DNA from: Gemmata massiliana
GTDB lineage: Bacteria > Planctomycetota > Planctomycetia > Gemmatales > Gemmataceae
Assembly (NCBI GenBank): GCA_000531095.1
Contig: HG799471.1
Location: 67,050 to 131,049 of the forward strand
Direction of reading: 5' to 3'
DNA length: 64,000 nucleotides
Both the position numbers and the translations under genes were made by a program. Below, piece by piece: positions 55,324-63,730 of this stretch (position 1 is its first letter; each line of letters begins with the position of its first letter). The notes beneath the pieces are model-generated. The model was not told where the DNA came from and searched no databases. It worked only from the letters and a program-made list of their open reading frames with translations.

Positions 55324-55455
55324 ACCCCGCCCGCGAGGGCGGTGGGTGGGTGGAGTGCCGCATCGCGCCGGCTGTGCTTGTTGGGCACCCGCCACTCTTG
55401 CGGGCGGAGTTCGCTGCGTTTTGACAACACCCGCCGCCCTTGTGGGCGGGGCCAC
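55320..55455. repeat. Three family A repeat arms
   Basis: Arms at 55320-55347 (overlapping the histidine kinase stop codon), 55387-55413 and 55428-55455, with GC cores CCCGCGAGGGCGG, ACTCTTGCGGGCGG and CCCTTGTGGGCGG. The first and second form an imperfect pair and the third is an extra right arm. They fill the gap before the convergent ung gene. Confidence 0.85.
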
Positions 55456-55469
55456 CACGGGTTTGCGGG

Positions 55470-56288
55470 CTATTCTTCCACCTTCTCGGGCAGGTGCCAG
55501 TCGATCGGTTCTTCACCGGCCGCTTCGAGTGCGGTGTTGATTTTCGAGAACGGTTTGGTGCCGAAGAACAGGTGCTCGGAGAACGGCGACGGGTGCGCGG
55601 ACTTTACGACCACGTGTCGCTTCTGGTCGATGAGCGGGAGCTTCTTCCCCGCGTAAGCGCCCCACAGTAGAAACACGACGGTCCGCTTCTGGTCGTTGAC
55701 CGCGCGAATAGCCGCGTCGGTGAACTTCTCCCACCCCTTACCGGCGTGCGAGTTGGCCGCGCCCTTCCGCACGGTCATGCAGGCGTTCAGCATCAGCACC
55801 CCGCGCTGCGCCCAAGTGACGAGGTACCCGTGCTTCACCGGCGCGATGCCGAGGTCGCTTTCGAGTTCCTTGTAGATGTTGCGCAGTGACGGCGGGGGCG
55901 TTACCCCCGGGCGGACGGAGAAGCACAGCCCGTGTGCCTGGCCCGGGCCGTGGTACGGGTCTTGGCCCAGCAGGAGCACCTTCACTTTGTCGAGGGGCGT
56001 GTAGCGGAAGGCGTTGAACACGTCGGGCGCGGGCGGGAAAACGGTGTGGGCCTTACGCTCTTCGGTAACGAACTTGGCGAGTTCGGCCCAATACGGCTTC
56101 CGCGTTTCCGGGTCGAGGGCCGCGCGCCACGACGGGTCGAGGTCGGCCGGTAATCCGGGTACGCCGGGCGGAAGTGGTGGGAGTTCTTCGACTTTCGGTT
56201 CCGCAGTGGCGGCTTCAGTAGGTTGGGCCGCCGGCTTTTCTTCGTCGAACAAGGACGCAGACTCGGCGTCTTTCTTCTTCTTGCCCAT
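55470..56288 (-). CDS. ung: Uracil-DNA glycosylase, family 1
   Basis: 272 residues. The catalytic motif is VLLLGQDPYHGPGQAHGLCF (Asp110 activates water), followed by GVTPPPSLRNIYKELESDLG, GVLMLNACMTVRKGAANSHA, TVVFLLWGAYAGKK and the DNA-intercalation/catalytic His segment SAHPSPFSEHLFFG. It removes uracil from DNA to start base-excision repair. An N-terminal extension of about 50 residues (Lys-rich, then Ala/Pro/Glu-rich) is unusual for the family, which is normally about 220-230 residues, and may be a flexible tail or localisation region. Confidence 0.95.
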   Translation of the reverse strand: MGKKKKDAESASLFDEEKPAAQPTEAATAEPKVEELPPLPPGVPGLPADLDPSWRAALDPETRKPYWAELAKFVTEERKAHTVFPPAPDVFNAFRYTPLDKVKVLLLGQDPYHGPGQAHGLCFSVRPGVTPPPSLRNIYKELESDLGIAPVKHGYLVTWAQRGVLMLNACMTVRKGAANSHAGKGWEKFTDAAIRAVNDQKRTVVFLLWGAYAGKKLPLIDQKRHVVVKSAHPSPFSEHLFFGTKPFSKINTALEAAGEEPIDWHLPEKVEE

Positions 56289-56591
56289 GCGTCGACCTCG
56301 TTGGGGGTGTTGGCGTTACTCTACCCACCATCGAGCGCCCGTGCATCCCACGTTGAAGCCGCTGAGCAAGAAAGTCCCCCGAAGCCCTGTAAGCGTGGTG
56401 ATTACCGCGTGCCGAGGACGGAAGCAAATGTTAAGTTTTGAAGCATCTGCACTGGGTAAAGCGGTAGCCGGGTGGTGTTAGCGGGAGGACCGTAGGCGCG
56501 TGGGCCGACAGATCGCCGTCGATGCCCTGCACCGCGCCGGACACGCGCCCGAGGTCCCTGATGATGGAACCCGCTCCAGTACAGGTGGCGG
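56289..56591. other. Gap, possibly containing the frame-shifted end of a small gene
   Basis: About 300 bases. The only candidate coding signal is a minus-strand frame ending at 56431 that continues, after a one-base shift, from the small LDDR-motif gene (56592-56822): LTATCTGAGSIIRDLGRVSG and onward. Similarity is not clear enough to call it. Nothing else seen. Confidence 0.3.
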
Positions 56592-56822
56592 TTAGTTGTA
56601 GCTCGAAATGAGCACGTCGCTCAGTGTTATCCGCAAGTACGCGGTTGCGGCTTCTCGGGCGGTAACCGGCACGGTCGGGCCGTCGGCTTGGCCCGCGGGC
56701 TCGCTCGTCCTCAAGGCAAAATGCGCCGCGTGGCCGGCGCTCGGGTCGGCGGGGCCAGCGAACACGGCCGACGGCAGCGCGCGATCGTCCAGGGCCTCGA
56801 CACTTGGGCGGAAACGGGTCAT
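56592..56822 (-). CDS. Small protein with planctomycete LDDR-type N-terminus
   Basis: 76 residues from ATG 56822 (AGGA upstream), within a longer open frame. It begins MTRFRPSVEALDDRALPSAV, the basic patch plus (L/A)E/DxR and Pro-Ser segment typical of secreted or surface proteins in Gemmata relatives. The remainder is Ala/Pro-rich and ends YLRITLSDVLISSYN. This is short for the class; adding one base near 56590-56600 would extend it to about 130 residues (stop at 56431), so it may be the front part of a frameshifted gene. Function unknown. Confidence 0.5.
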   Translation of the reverse strand: MTRFRPSVEALDDRALPSAVFAGPADPSAGHAAHFALRTSEPAGQADGPTVPVTAREAATAYLRITLSDVLISSYN

Positions 56823-57036
56823 CGATCGATCCTCGGTTCGGGGTACCGGGCGCCGAAAGGCGGCGCCCGCTGTACCTGCTAATCCGCAGCACCGGCTCCG
56901 ACCGGCCATCAATTCTGTTCGGGTGGGGGTTGCTGGGGTACGGTCGGGCCTCCCGGGGAGGGGTTGTGTGCGATGCGGGGTACGTAGCCCGCCGTGTTTC
57001 GCTCGCGGCGAAGTGGCTATTCTCACCCCAGCCCCC

Positions 57037-59418
57037 TCACTTCGCTCGACGGTAGAAGCGGTTGGCGATGAATCCCTCGGCGACCAGTGCCGCGAGGACC
57101 GCGATCAGGAGCCACGGGAACAGGTCGATCGGGTGGCCCAAGGTGACGCTGAGCAGGTCCGCCAGGGCCACGTTCCGCGTCACCGGGATCACGCGGCCCT
57201 CGCCCACGAGGTCTTCCACCGCGTCCAGCGGCACCTTGTCCAAATTGCTCTCGTCCGGGGGCACGTTCAGGCTGAACCCGTCCCGCCAGATGTCGCGGTC
57301 GTCCTTCTGAACGGACAGCGAGAAGTTGCCCGCGCTGTTCGTTTTTGGCGGCGCGATCCGAGCGTCCGTTTGCTTGTCCCCCGGGCGAATGAGCGCGTCG
57401 TTGTGCTCGATGCCCTTCCCTTCGAGGATGACCACGCTCTCGCGGTTCAGTTTGCCGCGGGGTAACGGGACGGTGACCGTGGCGCCCGTCGGGTAGTTGA
57501 AGTTCGCGTCGGCCGTGTCCCCCGCGAGATAGCGCACGAGCAAGTTGGGGAACGCGGCGTACCAGCTCGACCCTTCGGGTGTCCAGTAATCGTGCCAGTC
57601 GTCGGGCGGGGTGCTCTCGGTCACGTCCAGCCGCGTGGTCAGCAGCACCACTTTGCCCTTCGCCTTGTTGTTGTCCTTCGGGTCGAGGACCGAGCGCTCC
57701 AGGATCGCCGGGTGCCGGGCTTCGGGCCTATCCGAATCGTTGTAGTATGCCACCACCGTGGCGCTCGGGTCGCGCGTCACGTCCCAAAACTTCCACGTCG
57801 TGCGCGGGTTCGCGATCACGTCCACGCGGTCGCTCTTTTGCTGCCGCCAGCCCTCGATCGGCTTGAGCATCGGGTGCTTCAGCGCGTTCTCGTCGAGTAC
57901 CAGCGTCACGCCGTTGGCCCCGGATCGCGGCTCGTCCCAAGTCGATGCTTTTTGGGGCGGCGGGGCCGGGTTCATTTTCTTCGTTTCGATCACCTTGGTG
58001 AACTTGCCCGGCATCAGGTCGCTCGCGCCCTCGTTGTAGTCAACGAGGTTCATCCAGCCCTCACGCGCGGGGGCGACGATGAGCTTACCGCCGGCCTGGA
58101 GGTACGGGCGCAGTTTGTCCCAGAGGCTGCTCCCCGCGGGTTGGTTCGGCTCGCGCACCGCGAGCAGACACACCGCCTCGAACGACCGGAGGTCGTCAAC
58201 AACGGGCGGCGCGTTCGGCTTCTTCGGGTCCGCGACGTACTGCACGACTGCCTGCCCGCCGTCACCGATCTTGATCTGGTCCGGGGTGACCACCAGGCAA
58301 CTGAACTCTTCCTGTACGATGTGCGCGACCTGCCAAAACACCGCGGCCTTCTTGTCGTCCGTGATGGTCAGGATGCGCCGCGCGGCTCCCACCTTGAACG
58401 TGAGGAACCGCGTGTTATCGGTCATCAAGTTATCGGGCGCCTTCAGTGAGAACTCCCACTGGTTCAGCCCCTCTTTGAGGTCGCGGAACTCAAATGGGAC
58501 CGTCCGCGTTTGGCCGTTCGGGATCGTCACTACCTTGCTAATCGAGCGGTCCGCCTTGCTGACACCGGCGACGGGCTTGGCGATCACCGTGGCCTCGACG
58601 CCCTCCCCTGCGGCACCGACCGCGTCGACCGTGACGACCACGTTCGCGGTCTGGTTCTCCGCGATCACCTGCGGCTTCATTTCGACGGAGAGAATCGACA
58701 CGTTCGTGGGCTGGTCCGCGCCGAAGTCGAACACGACGTGAACGGGTTTCGGGTCGGGAATGGTCTCGCGGAGTTTCTTCAGATCCTCGGTTCGACTCGC
58801 GTCCCACGACGAAGCCGTGCGGTCGGTGAACACCGCGACCAGCTTCTGGAGCGGGTCGGGGGACTCGGTTTCCTGTTCGACCTTCGCCAAAAGCTGGTAC
58901 GCAGCGGCAATCGCGGCACTCACCGACTGGTTGCCGCCGTGCGGTTCCTTCAGTTCCTCAATGCGCCGGCGCGCCGCGGCCACGTCCGGCAACCAAGTCG
59001 CGTTGATGTCACTCGTCTCGAGTATCACCACGGGCGACTTGTCGGGCAGTTCCTTGAGGAATTCAATCGCGCGCGCCTGGGCCTCTTTGAGCCGGGACTT
59101 GTCGTTCGCCACGTACCCCATGCTCGGGCTAGTGTCGATGATGACGACCGTCGCGACCGGCTGTTCGCCGCGGATGTTGAGCTGGTCACTCTTGAACGTG
59201 GGCTGATAGAGCGTGAGGCAGAACAGGGCGATGATGAGCATCCGCAGCGCGAGCAGGATGAAGTGCCGCAGCCGCAACTTGCGCTGGTTGGTTTTGAGCT
59301 TCTGTTTGAGGAACCGGAACGCCGGAAACGGGAGCCGCTTGGGTTCCTGTTTCATGATGAGGTGCAGCAGAATGGGCAGCCCAACGAGCGCGGCCCCGGC
59401 GATCAGAATGGCGTTCAT
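57037..59418 (-). CDS. BatA/vWA-domain membrane protein
   Basis: 793 residues from ATG 59418. The N-terminus matches the BatA aerotolerance-type start: MNAILIAGAALVGLPILLHL, PKRLPFPAFRFLKQK, then a second helix LLALRMLIIALFCLTLYQP. A vWA domain follows, with the MIDAS DxSxS motif in ATVVIIDTSPSMGYV and Thr/Asp elements in VAVFTDRTAS. Next come Ig-like segments (IAENQTANVVVTVDAVGAAG), a glutamine-amidotransferase-like part (FEAVCLLAVREP, LRPYLQAGGKLIVAPA) and a C-terminal helix (PIDLFPWLLIAVLAALVAEG). Such proteins usually lie with MoxR ATPase and DUF58 genes; here none is adjacent, and the only MoxR gene is at the far left of the window. Role unknown. Confidence 0.86.
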   Translation of the reverse strand: MNAILIAGAALVGLPILLHLIMKQEPKRLPFPAFRFLKQKLKTNQRKLRLRHFILLALRMLIIALFCLTLYQPTFKSDQLNIRGEQPVATVVIIDTSPSMGYVANDKSRLKEAQARAIEFLKELPDKSPVVILETSDINATWLPDVAAARRRIEELKEPHGGNQSVSAAIAAAYQLLAKVEQETESPDPLQKLVAVFTDRTASSWDASRTEDLKKLRETIPDPKPVHVVFDFGADQPTNVSILSVEMKPQVIAENQTANVVVTVDAVGAAGEGVEATVIAKPVAGVSKADRSISKVVTIPNGQTRTVPFEFRDLKEGLNQWEFSLKAPDNLMTDNTRFLTFKVGAARRILTITDDKKAAVFWQVAHIVQEEFSCLVVTPDQIKIGDGGQAVVQYVADPKKPNAPPVVDDLRSFEAVCLLAVREPNQPAGSSLWDKLRPYLQAGGKLIVAPAREGWMNLVDYNEGASDLMPGKFTKVIETKKMNPAPPPQKASTWDEPRSGANGVTLVLDENALKHPMLKPIEGWRQQKSDRVDVIANPRTTWKFWDVTRDPSATVVAYYNDSDRPEARHPAILERSVLDPKDNNKAKGKVVLLTTRLDVTESTPPDDWHDYWTPEGSSWYAAFPNLLVRYLAGDTADANFNYPTGATVTVPLPRGKLNRESVVILEGKGIEHNDALIRPGDKQTDARIAPPKTNSAGNFSLSVQKDDRDIWRDGFSLNVPPDESNLDKVPLDAVEDLVGEGRVIPVTRNVALADLLSVTLGHPIDLFPWLLIAVLAALVAEGFIANRFYRRAK

Positions 59419-59887
59419 AATGCCATTGTAAGTACCCGCGACCGCCGCGTGTTGGCGCGATTCCGGGTACCCCAACTCATTTCCGCGAGCACCGCCCCGG
59501 CAGTGACTCTGGAGCAAGTGCCCCAAACATTAGGAGTCCGTTCGTCAAATAATAACAGATCTACCGGCCCTTTTTCACAGTGGCAAGCCGCTACCCACGA
59601 TCCCAATGCGATGTTCGTTCTACACCTTGCATTTCGTTCATTCCTTCTATCCCTTACAATTCCTATTACACAGTTAATCTGGATATTTTGGGTAATTTGC
59701 GATGAGTTGTGAATTGACTTAATTTGTTGGGCTACTTAGATGTGGCTTCAAGGGCCGATCGTACCGAACAGTCGCCTGTGTTTATTCTTGAACCCACAAA
59801 CGGCTCCGCGCGACGCCCTGTTTCCTTCTCCCGCCTCGGCCCGGCCGAGACACGGGGTTCCGTTTCTGCACTCATGTAGGTTCACTC
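59419..59887. other. AT-rich intergenic region with possible promoters
   Basis: A 469-base gap between divergent genes, distinctly AT-rich at 59530-59760 (CAAATAATAACAGATC, CTTACAATTCCTATTACAC). TTGACT at 59714-59719 with TAGATG 17 bases further is a weak promoter candidate for the FG-GAP/cadherin gene. No gene seen. Confidence 0.4.
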
Positions 59888-62815
59888 ATGCAACTTGCAC
59901 GCTGGATGACCCGCTTGCTCGCCAAGCCCGCCCGTTCGTCCCGGAGCGCCTCTCCCGCCCCGCGCGGTAAGTTCTGGACCGAGGTGCTGGAAGACCGGAT
60001 CAACCTGGCCAACTTCGCCACCGGGACGGCCGTCGGCGAGGCCCCGATCGTGCGCGTGTTCGACGCGGCCACGCAACAGCCGGTCGCGGCGCTGAATGCG
60101 TACACCGGCGGGTACACCGGCGGGGTGAACGTGGCGATGGGCGACGTGACCGGGGACGGGGTGGCCGATATCATCACCGGCACCGCGACCACGGCCTCGC
60201 ACGTCAAGGTGTTCGACGGCGCGACGTTCCAGGAAGTGCGCAGCTTCCTGGCGTTCCCCGGGTTCCCCGGCGGCATCAACGTGGCCGCGGGTGATATCAA
60301 CGGGGACGGCAAGGCCGACATCGTCGCGTCGGTGGCGAACGGCGGCCCGCCGCACGTGAAGGCGTTCAGCGGCGCCAACGGGGCCGAGCTCGCGAGCTTC
60401 TTCGCCTACGACCAGGGGTTCACGGGCGGGGTACGGGTCGCGGTGGGCGACGTCGACGGGGACGGTAAGGCCGACATCGTCACCGGGTCCGGGCCGGGCG
60501 CCGGCGGGCACGTGAAGGCGTTCAGCGGCGCCAACGGGAGCGTGCTCCGCAGCTTCCTCGCGTACCCCGGGTTCAACGGTGGGGTGAACGTGGCCGTTGG
60601 GGACATCGACGGGGACGGTAAGGCCGACATCGTGACCGGCTCCGGACCGGGCGTCTCCCCGCACGTGAAGGCGTTCAGCGGGGCCAACGGGAACCAGATC
60701 GCGAGCTTCTTCGCCTACGACCAGAACTTCAAGGGCGGGGTTCTGGTGGGCGTCAACGCGGACGGGGACATCGCGACGGGTGCCTCCGGAACCGCGCACC
60801 TGAAGACCTTCGACGGTGTGACGCACGCGGAGCTGAGCAGCGCGTTTTCCACCCGGCCGGTGACTGCGATCGCCGCGCCGTCCAACCCCAACGTCGCCCC
60901 GGTCATTACCTCCGGCGCAACGGCGAGCGTCGCGGAAAACCAGACCGCGGCCTACACCACCGCCGCGACCGACGCGAATACTCCCGCACAAACGCTGACC
61001 TACAGCATCACCGGCGGGGCCGACGCCGCGAAGTTCACCATCAACGCCGCCACCGGTGTGGTGACCTTCCTCGCCGCCCCCGACGCCGAGGCCCCGACCG
61101 ATGTGGGCGCCAACAACGTCTACGAGATCACCGTTCAGGTGTCCGACGGGTTCCTCACCGCGACGAAGAACGTCTCGATCACAGTCACCGGGGTGAGCGA
61201 GTTCGCGCCGGTCATCACGAGCAACGGCGGCGGCACGATCGCGGCCATCAACGCGGCCGAGAACCAGACCGCCGTCACCACCGTCACCTCCACCGACGCG
61301 GACGTGGGCACCGGCAGCGCCCGCACGTACAGCATCAGTGGCCCCGACGCCGCGAAGTTCGCCATCAACGCTACCACCGGCGTGCTGACGTTCATCGCCG
61401 CCCCGAACTTCGAGAGCCCGACCGATGTGGGCGCCAACAACGTCTACGACGTGACCGTGACCGTCTCCGACGGTACCCTCACCGACGTGCAAGACCTCAG
61501 CATCACCGTCACCGACGCCAACGACGCGCCCGTCATCTCGAGTAACGGCGGCGGGGAAACGGCCGCAGTGAGCGCGGCCGAGAACCAGACCGCTGTCACC
61601 ACCGTTACCGCTACCGACGAAGACGCCGGCGCCACGCGAACCTACTCCATTAGCGGGGGCGCGGACGCCGTGAAGTTCAGCATCAACGCCTCCACCGGCG
61701 TGCTGACCTTCATCGCCCCCCCGGATTTCGAGACCCCGACCGACGCGGGTGCCAACAACGTCTACGACGTCATCGTGCAAGTGTCCGACGGCACCGCGAC
61801 CGACACCCAGGCCATCGCGGTCACTGTCACCGGGCTCAACGACAACAACCCCGTTATCACGAGCAACGGCGGCGGGGCAACGGCAGCGGTGAACGCGGCC
61901 GAGAACCAGACCGCCGTTACCACCGTCACCGCCACCGACGCGGACCTGCCGGCGCAAACGCTGACGTACTCGATCTCCGGCGGCGCGGACGCGGCGAAGT
62001 TCACCATTAACGCCGCGACCGGCGTGCTCACCTTCGTCACCGCGCCCGACCGCGACGTCCCGACCGACGCAAACACCGATAACGTCTACGACGTCATCGT
62101 GCAGGTGTCCGACGGCACCGCGACCGACACCCAGACCATCTCGGTCACCGTCACCGGGGTCAACGACAACAACCCCGTCATCACGAGCAACGGCGGCGGG
62201 GCAACGGCAGCGGTGAACGCGGCCGAGAACCAGACCGCCGTTACCACCGTCACCGCCACCGACGCGGACCTGCCGGGGGACACGCTGACGTACACGATCA
62301 TCGGCGGCGCGGACGCGGCGAAGTTCAGCATCAACGCCACCACCGGCGTGCTCACCTTCGTCGCCGCACCGGACTTCGAGACCCCGACCGACGCGGGTGC
62401 CAATAACGTCTATGACGTCATCGTGCGCGTGTCCGACGGCACCCTCACCGACGTGCAAGCGATCGCGGTCACGGTGACCAACGTGAACGAAGCCCCGGTC
62501 ATCACGAGCAACGGGGGTGGAGCGAACGCGGCCATCAACGCGGCCGAGAACCAAACCGCCGTTACCACCGTCACCGCCACCGACGTCGACGCCGGCACCA
62601 CGCTGACGTACTCCATCACCGGCGGCGCGGACATGGGTCTGTTCACCATTAACAGCTCGACCGGCGTACTGACGTTCCTCGCCGCCCCCGACTTCGAGGC
62701 CCCGGGGGACACGGGCATGGACAACGTCTACGATTTGGTCGTCACCGTGTCCGATGGCACCCTGACCGACACCCAAACCATCGCCGTCACCGTTACCGAC
62801 GTCGGCGGCGCCTGA
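59888..62815 (+). CDS. Large surface protein with FG-GAP/VCBS-like and cadherin-like repeats
   Basis: 975 residues. A basic, Ser/Ala-rich N-terminus ends in FWTEVLEDRINLANFATG, the LEDR-type element seen in planctomycete surface proteins, in place of a classical signal peptide. Residues about 45-310 hold five FG-GAP/VCBS-like repeats with calcium-type DxDGDGxxD loops (VGDVDGDGKADIVTGSGPGA, VAVGDIDGDGKADIVTGSGP). From about 335 on come six cadherin-like repeats of roughly 105 residues, each opening PVITSNGGG and AAENQTAVTTVTATD and closing NVYDVxVxVSDGT. They are adhesion-type calcium-binding beta modules. Repeat DNA is nearly identical between copies. Two hairpins follow the stop. Likely exported; the route is uncertain. 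Confidence 0.88.
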   Translation: MQLARWMTRLLAKPARSSRSASPAPRGKFWTEVLEDRINLANFATGTAVGEAPIVRVFDAATQQPVAALNAYTGGYTGGVNVAMGDVTGDGVADIITGTATTASHVKVFDGATFQEVRSFLAFPGFPGGINVAAGDINGDGKADIVASVANGGPPHVKAFSGANGAELASFFAYDQGFTGGVRVAVGDVDGDGKADIVTGSGPGAGGHVKAFSGANGSVLRSFLAYPGFNGGVNVAVGDIDGDGKADIVTGSGPGVSPHVKAFSGANGNQIASFFAYDQNFKGGVLVGVNADGDIATGASGTAHLKTFDGVTHAELSSAFSTRPVTAIAAPSNPNVAPVITSGATASVAENQTAAYTTAATDANTPAQTLTYSITGGADAAKFTINAATGVVTFLAAPDAEAPTDVGANNVYEITVQVSDGFLTATKNVSITVTGVSEFAPVITSNGGGTIAAINAAENQTAVTTVTSTDADVGTGSARTYSISGPDAAKFAINATTGVLTFIAAPNFESPTDVGANNVYDVTVTVSDGTLTDVQDLSITVTDANDAPVISSNGGGETAAVSAAENQTAVTTVTATDEDAGATRTYSISGGADAVKFSINASTGVLTFIAPPDFETPTDAGANNVYDVIVQVSDGTATDTQAIAVTVTGLNDNNPVITSNGGGATAAVNAAENQTAVTTVTATDADLPAQTLTYSISGGADAAKFTINAATGVLTFVTAPDRDVPTDANTDNVYDVIVQVSDGTATDTQTISVTVTGVNDNNPVITSNGGGATAAVNAAENQTAVTTVTATDADLPGDTLTYTIIGGADAAKFSINATTGVLTFVAAPDFETPTDAGANNVYDVIVRVSDGTLTDVQAIAVTVTNVNEAPVITSNGGGANAAINAAENQTAVTTVTATDVDAGTTLTYSITGGADMGLFTINSSTGVLTFLAAPDFEAPGDTGMDNVYDLVVTVSDGTLTDTQTIAVTVTDVGGA

Positions 62816-62820
62816 GTCCC

Positions 62821-62845
62821 CGGCGAGGGCAGAAAGCCCTCGCCG
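62821..62845 (+). terminator. Terminator-like hairpin 1
   Basis: A perfect 10-base stem CGGCGAGGGC with loop AGAAA, five bases after the cadherin-repeat gene stop. Confidence 0.6.
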
Positions 62846-62864
62846 CCAATAAATTAGAACGTCA

Positions 62865-62915
62865 ACGGTTCAGGAGCGGGGAGGGATTTTTTGCCCCTCC
62901 CCGCTCCTGAACCGT
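62865..62915 (+). terminator. Terminator-like hairpin 2
   Basis: A perfect 21-base stem (62865-62885 with 62895-62915) starting ACGGTTCAGGAGCGG, with a T-rich loop ATTTTTTGC. It is strong enough to stop transcription from either side. Confidence 0.7.
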
Positions 62916-63058
62916 CGTTCCGCACGCCCCGGAAATATCCGGGGCGTGTGGAGGCGCTCCGGACGGACCGCTTCGATTGGGATGGACTTGCGTGTTGACC
63001 CGGTCGATAATATGAGGGTAGCTGATCCGAACACGTGCGGTTCGAGGTGGTTCACGGG

Positions 63059-63523
63059 ATGCTACGTTGGGCGCTAACACACTGTCTGATTTTCGCCGTC
63101 GTAGTGGGGCCGTTGCTCTGCTGCTGCTCGGCGGGGAACGTGTCCGCGCGCTCGTCGACCTCCACCGCCCTTCCCGATCGACTCTCGATCGAGTCAACGT
63201 CTTCTTGCTGCTCGCACAAGCGCGCTCCTGCAAAAGCGGATCACACGGAACATTCTGCTCCGCAGAAGCCCGCCACGCCGACCGAAAAATGCCCCTGCAA
63301 GAGCGCAACGGACCAGTCTCAGACGGTCCAAAGCGAATCGACGCAGAGCGATTTGAGTGCGTTCCTGCGGCTCCTCGCACTCGATTTGAGTGTGCTGCTC
63401 GATGGGCCGAGCGCGAGTGACGTCGCTCTCGTACTTCCGAGCACCTCGAGCGAACGCGCCACCGATTCCTCGCGGCTCACCACAGCCGATCTCCTCTACG
63501 CGCACCACAACCTCCGCTGCTAA
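63059..63523 (+). CDS. Cys-rich exported protein at a probable metal-efflux locus
   Basis: 154 residues from ATG 63059, which follows GAGGTGG; a GTG at 63035 is the alternative. The hydrophobic N-terminus LTHCLIFAVVVGPLLCCCSA holds a run of three Cys and could be a lipoprotein-like or membrane segment. More Cys pairs follow (TSSCCSHKRAP, EKCPCKSAT) with His (ADHTEHSAP), suggesting metal binding. This layout (short Cys/His-rich exported protein, then a His-rich lipoprotein) is common ahead of RND-type heavy-metal efflux genes. Function inferred from context only. Confidence 0.6.
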   Translation: MLRWALTHCLIFAVVVGPLLCCCSAGNVSARSSTSTALPDRLSIESTSSCCSHKRAPAKADHTEHSAPQKPATPTEKCPCKSATDQSQTVQSESTQSDLSAFLRLLALDLSVLLDGPSASDVALVLPSTSSERATDSSRLTTADLLYAHHNLRC

Positions 63524-63582
63524 CTCGTCTCACGCGGCACGATTACGCCCACTAACGGGTGCGTCGCGCCGTTCGTGTTTCT

Positions 63583-63602
63583 CCGTCGCGTTGGCGCGAC
63601 GG
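63583..63602 (+). terminator. Short hairpin between the last two genes
   Basis: A perfect 8-base stem CCGTCGCG / CGCGACGG with loop TTGG, 60 bases after the Cys-rich gene stop. Attenuator or terminator possible. Confidence 0.45.
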
Positions 63603-63730
63603 TCCCGATCCCTTTATCTTCGTTCGTAACTGCGCCCGACGCGCGGGAACGAATTCTATTCGATCTTTCACGTAATTGTTGGTTGGCGTTCGCGAGCAGC
63701 AGCTCCGAACGCCGGCCGGGGAGAATAGCC

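Noticed and set aside
59882-62776. A 964-residue open frame on the minus strand, opposite the FG-GAP/cadherin gene.
   Set aside because: It mirrors the repeats of the real gene, is extremely Gly/Arg/Val-rich and has no family motif; GC bias removes stops from the opposite strand.
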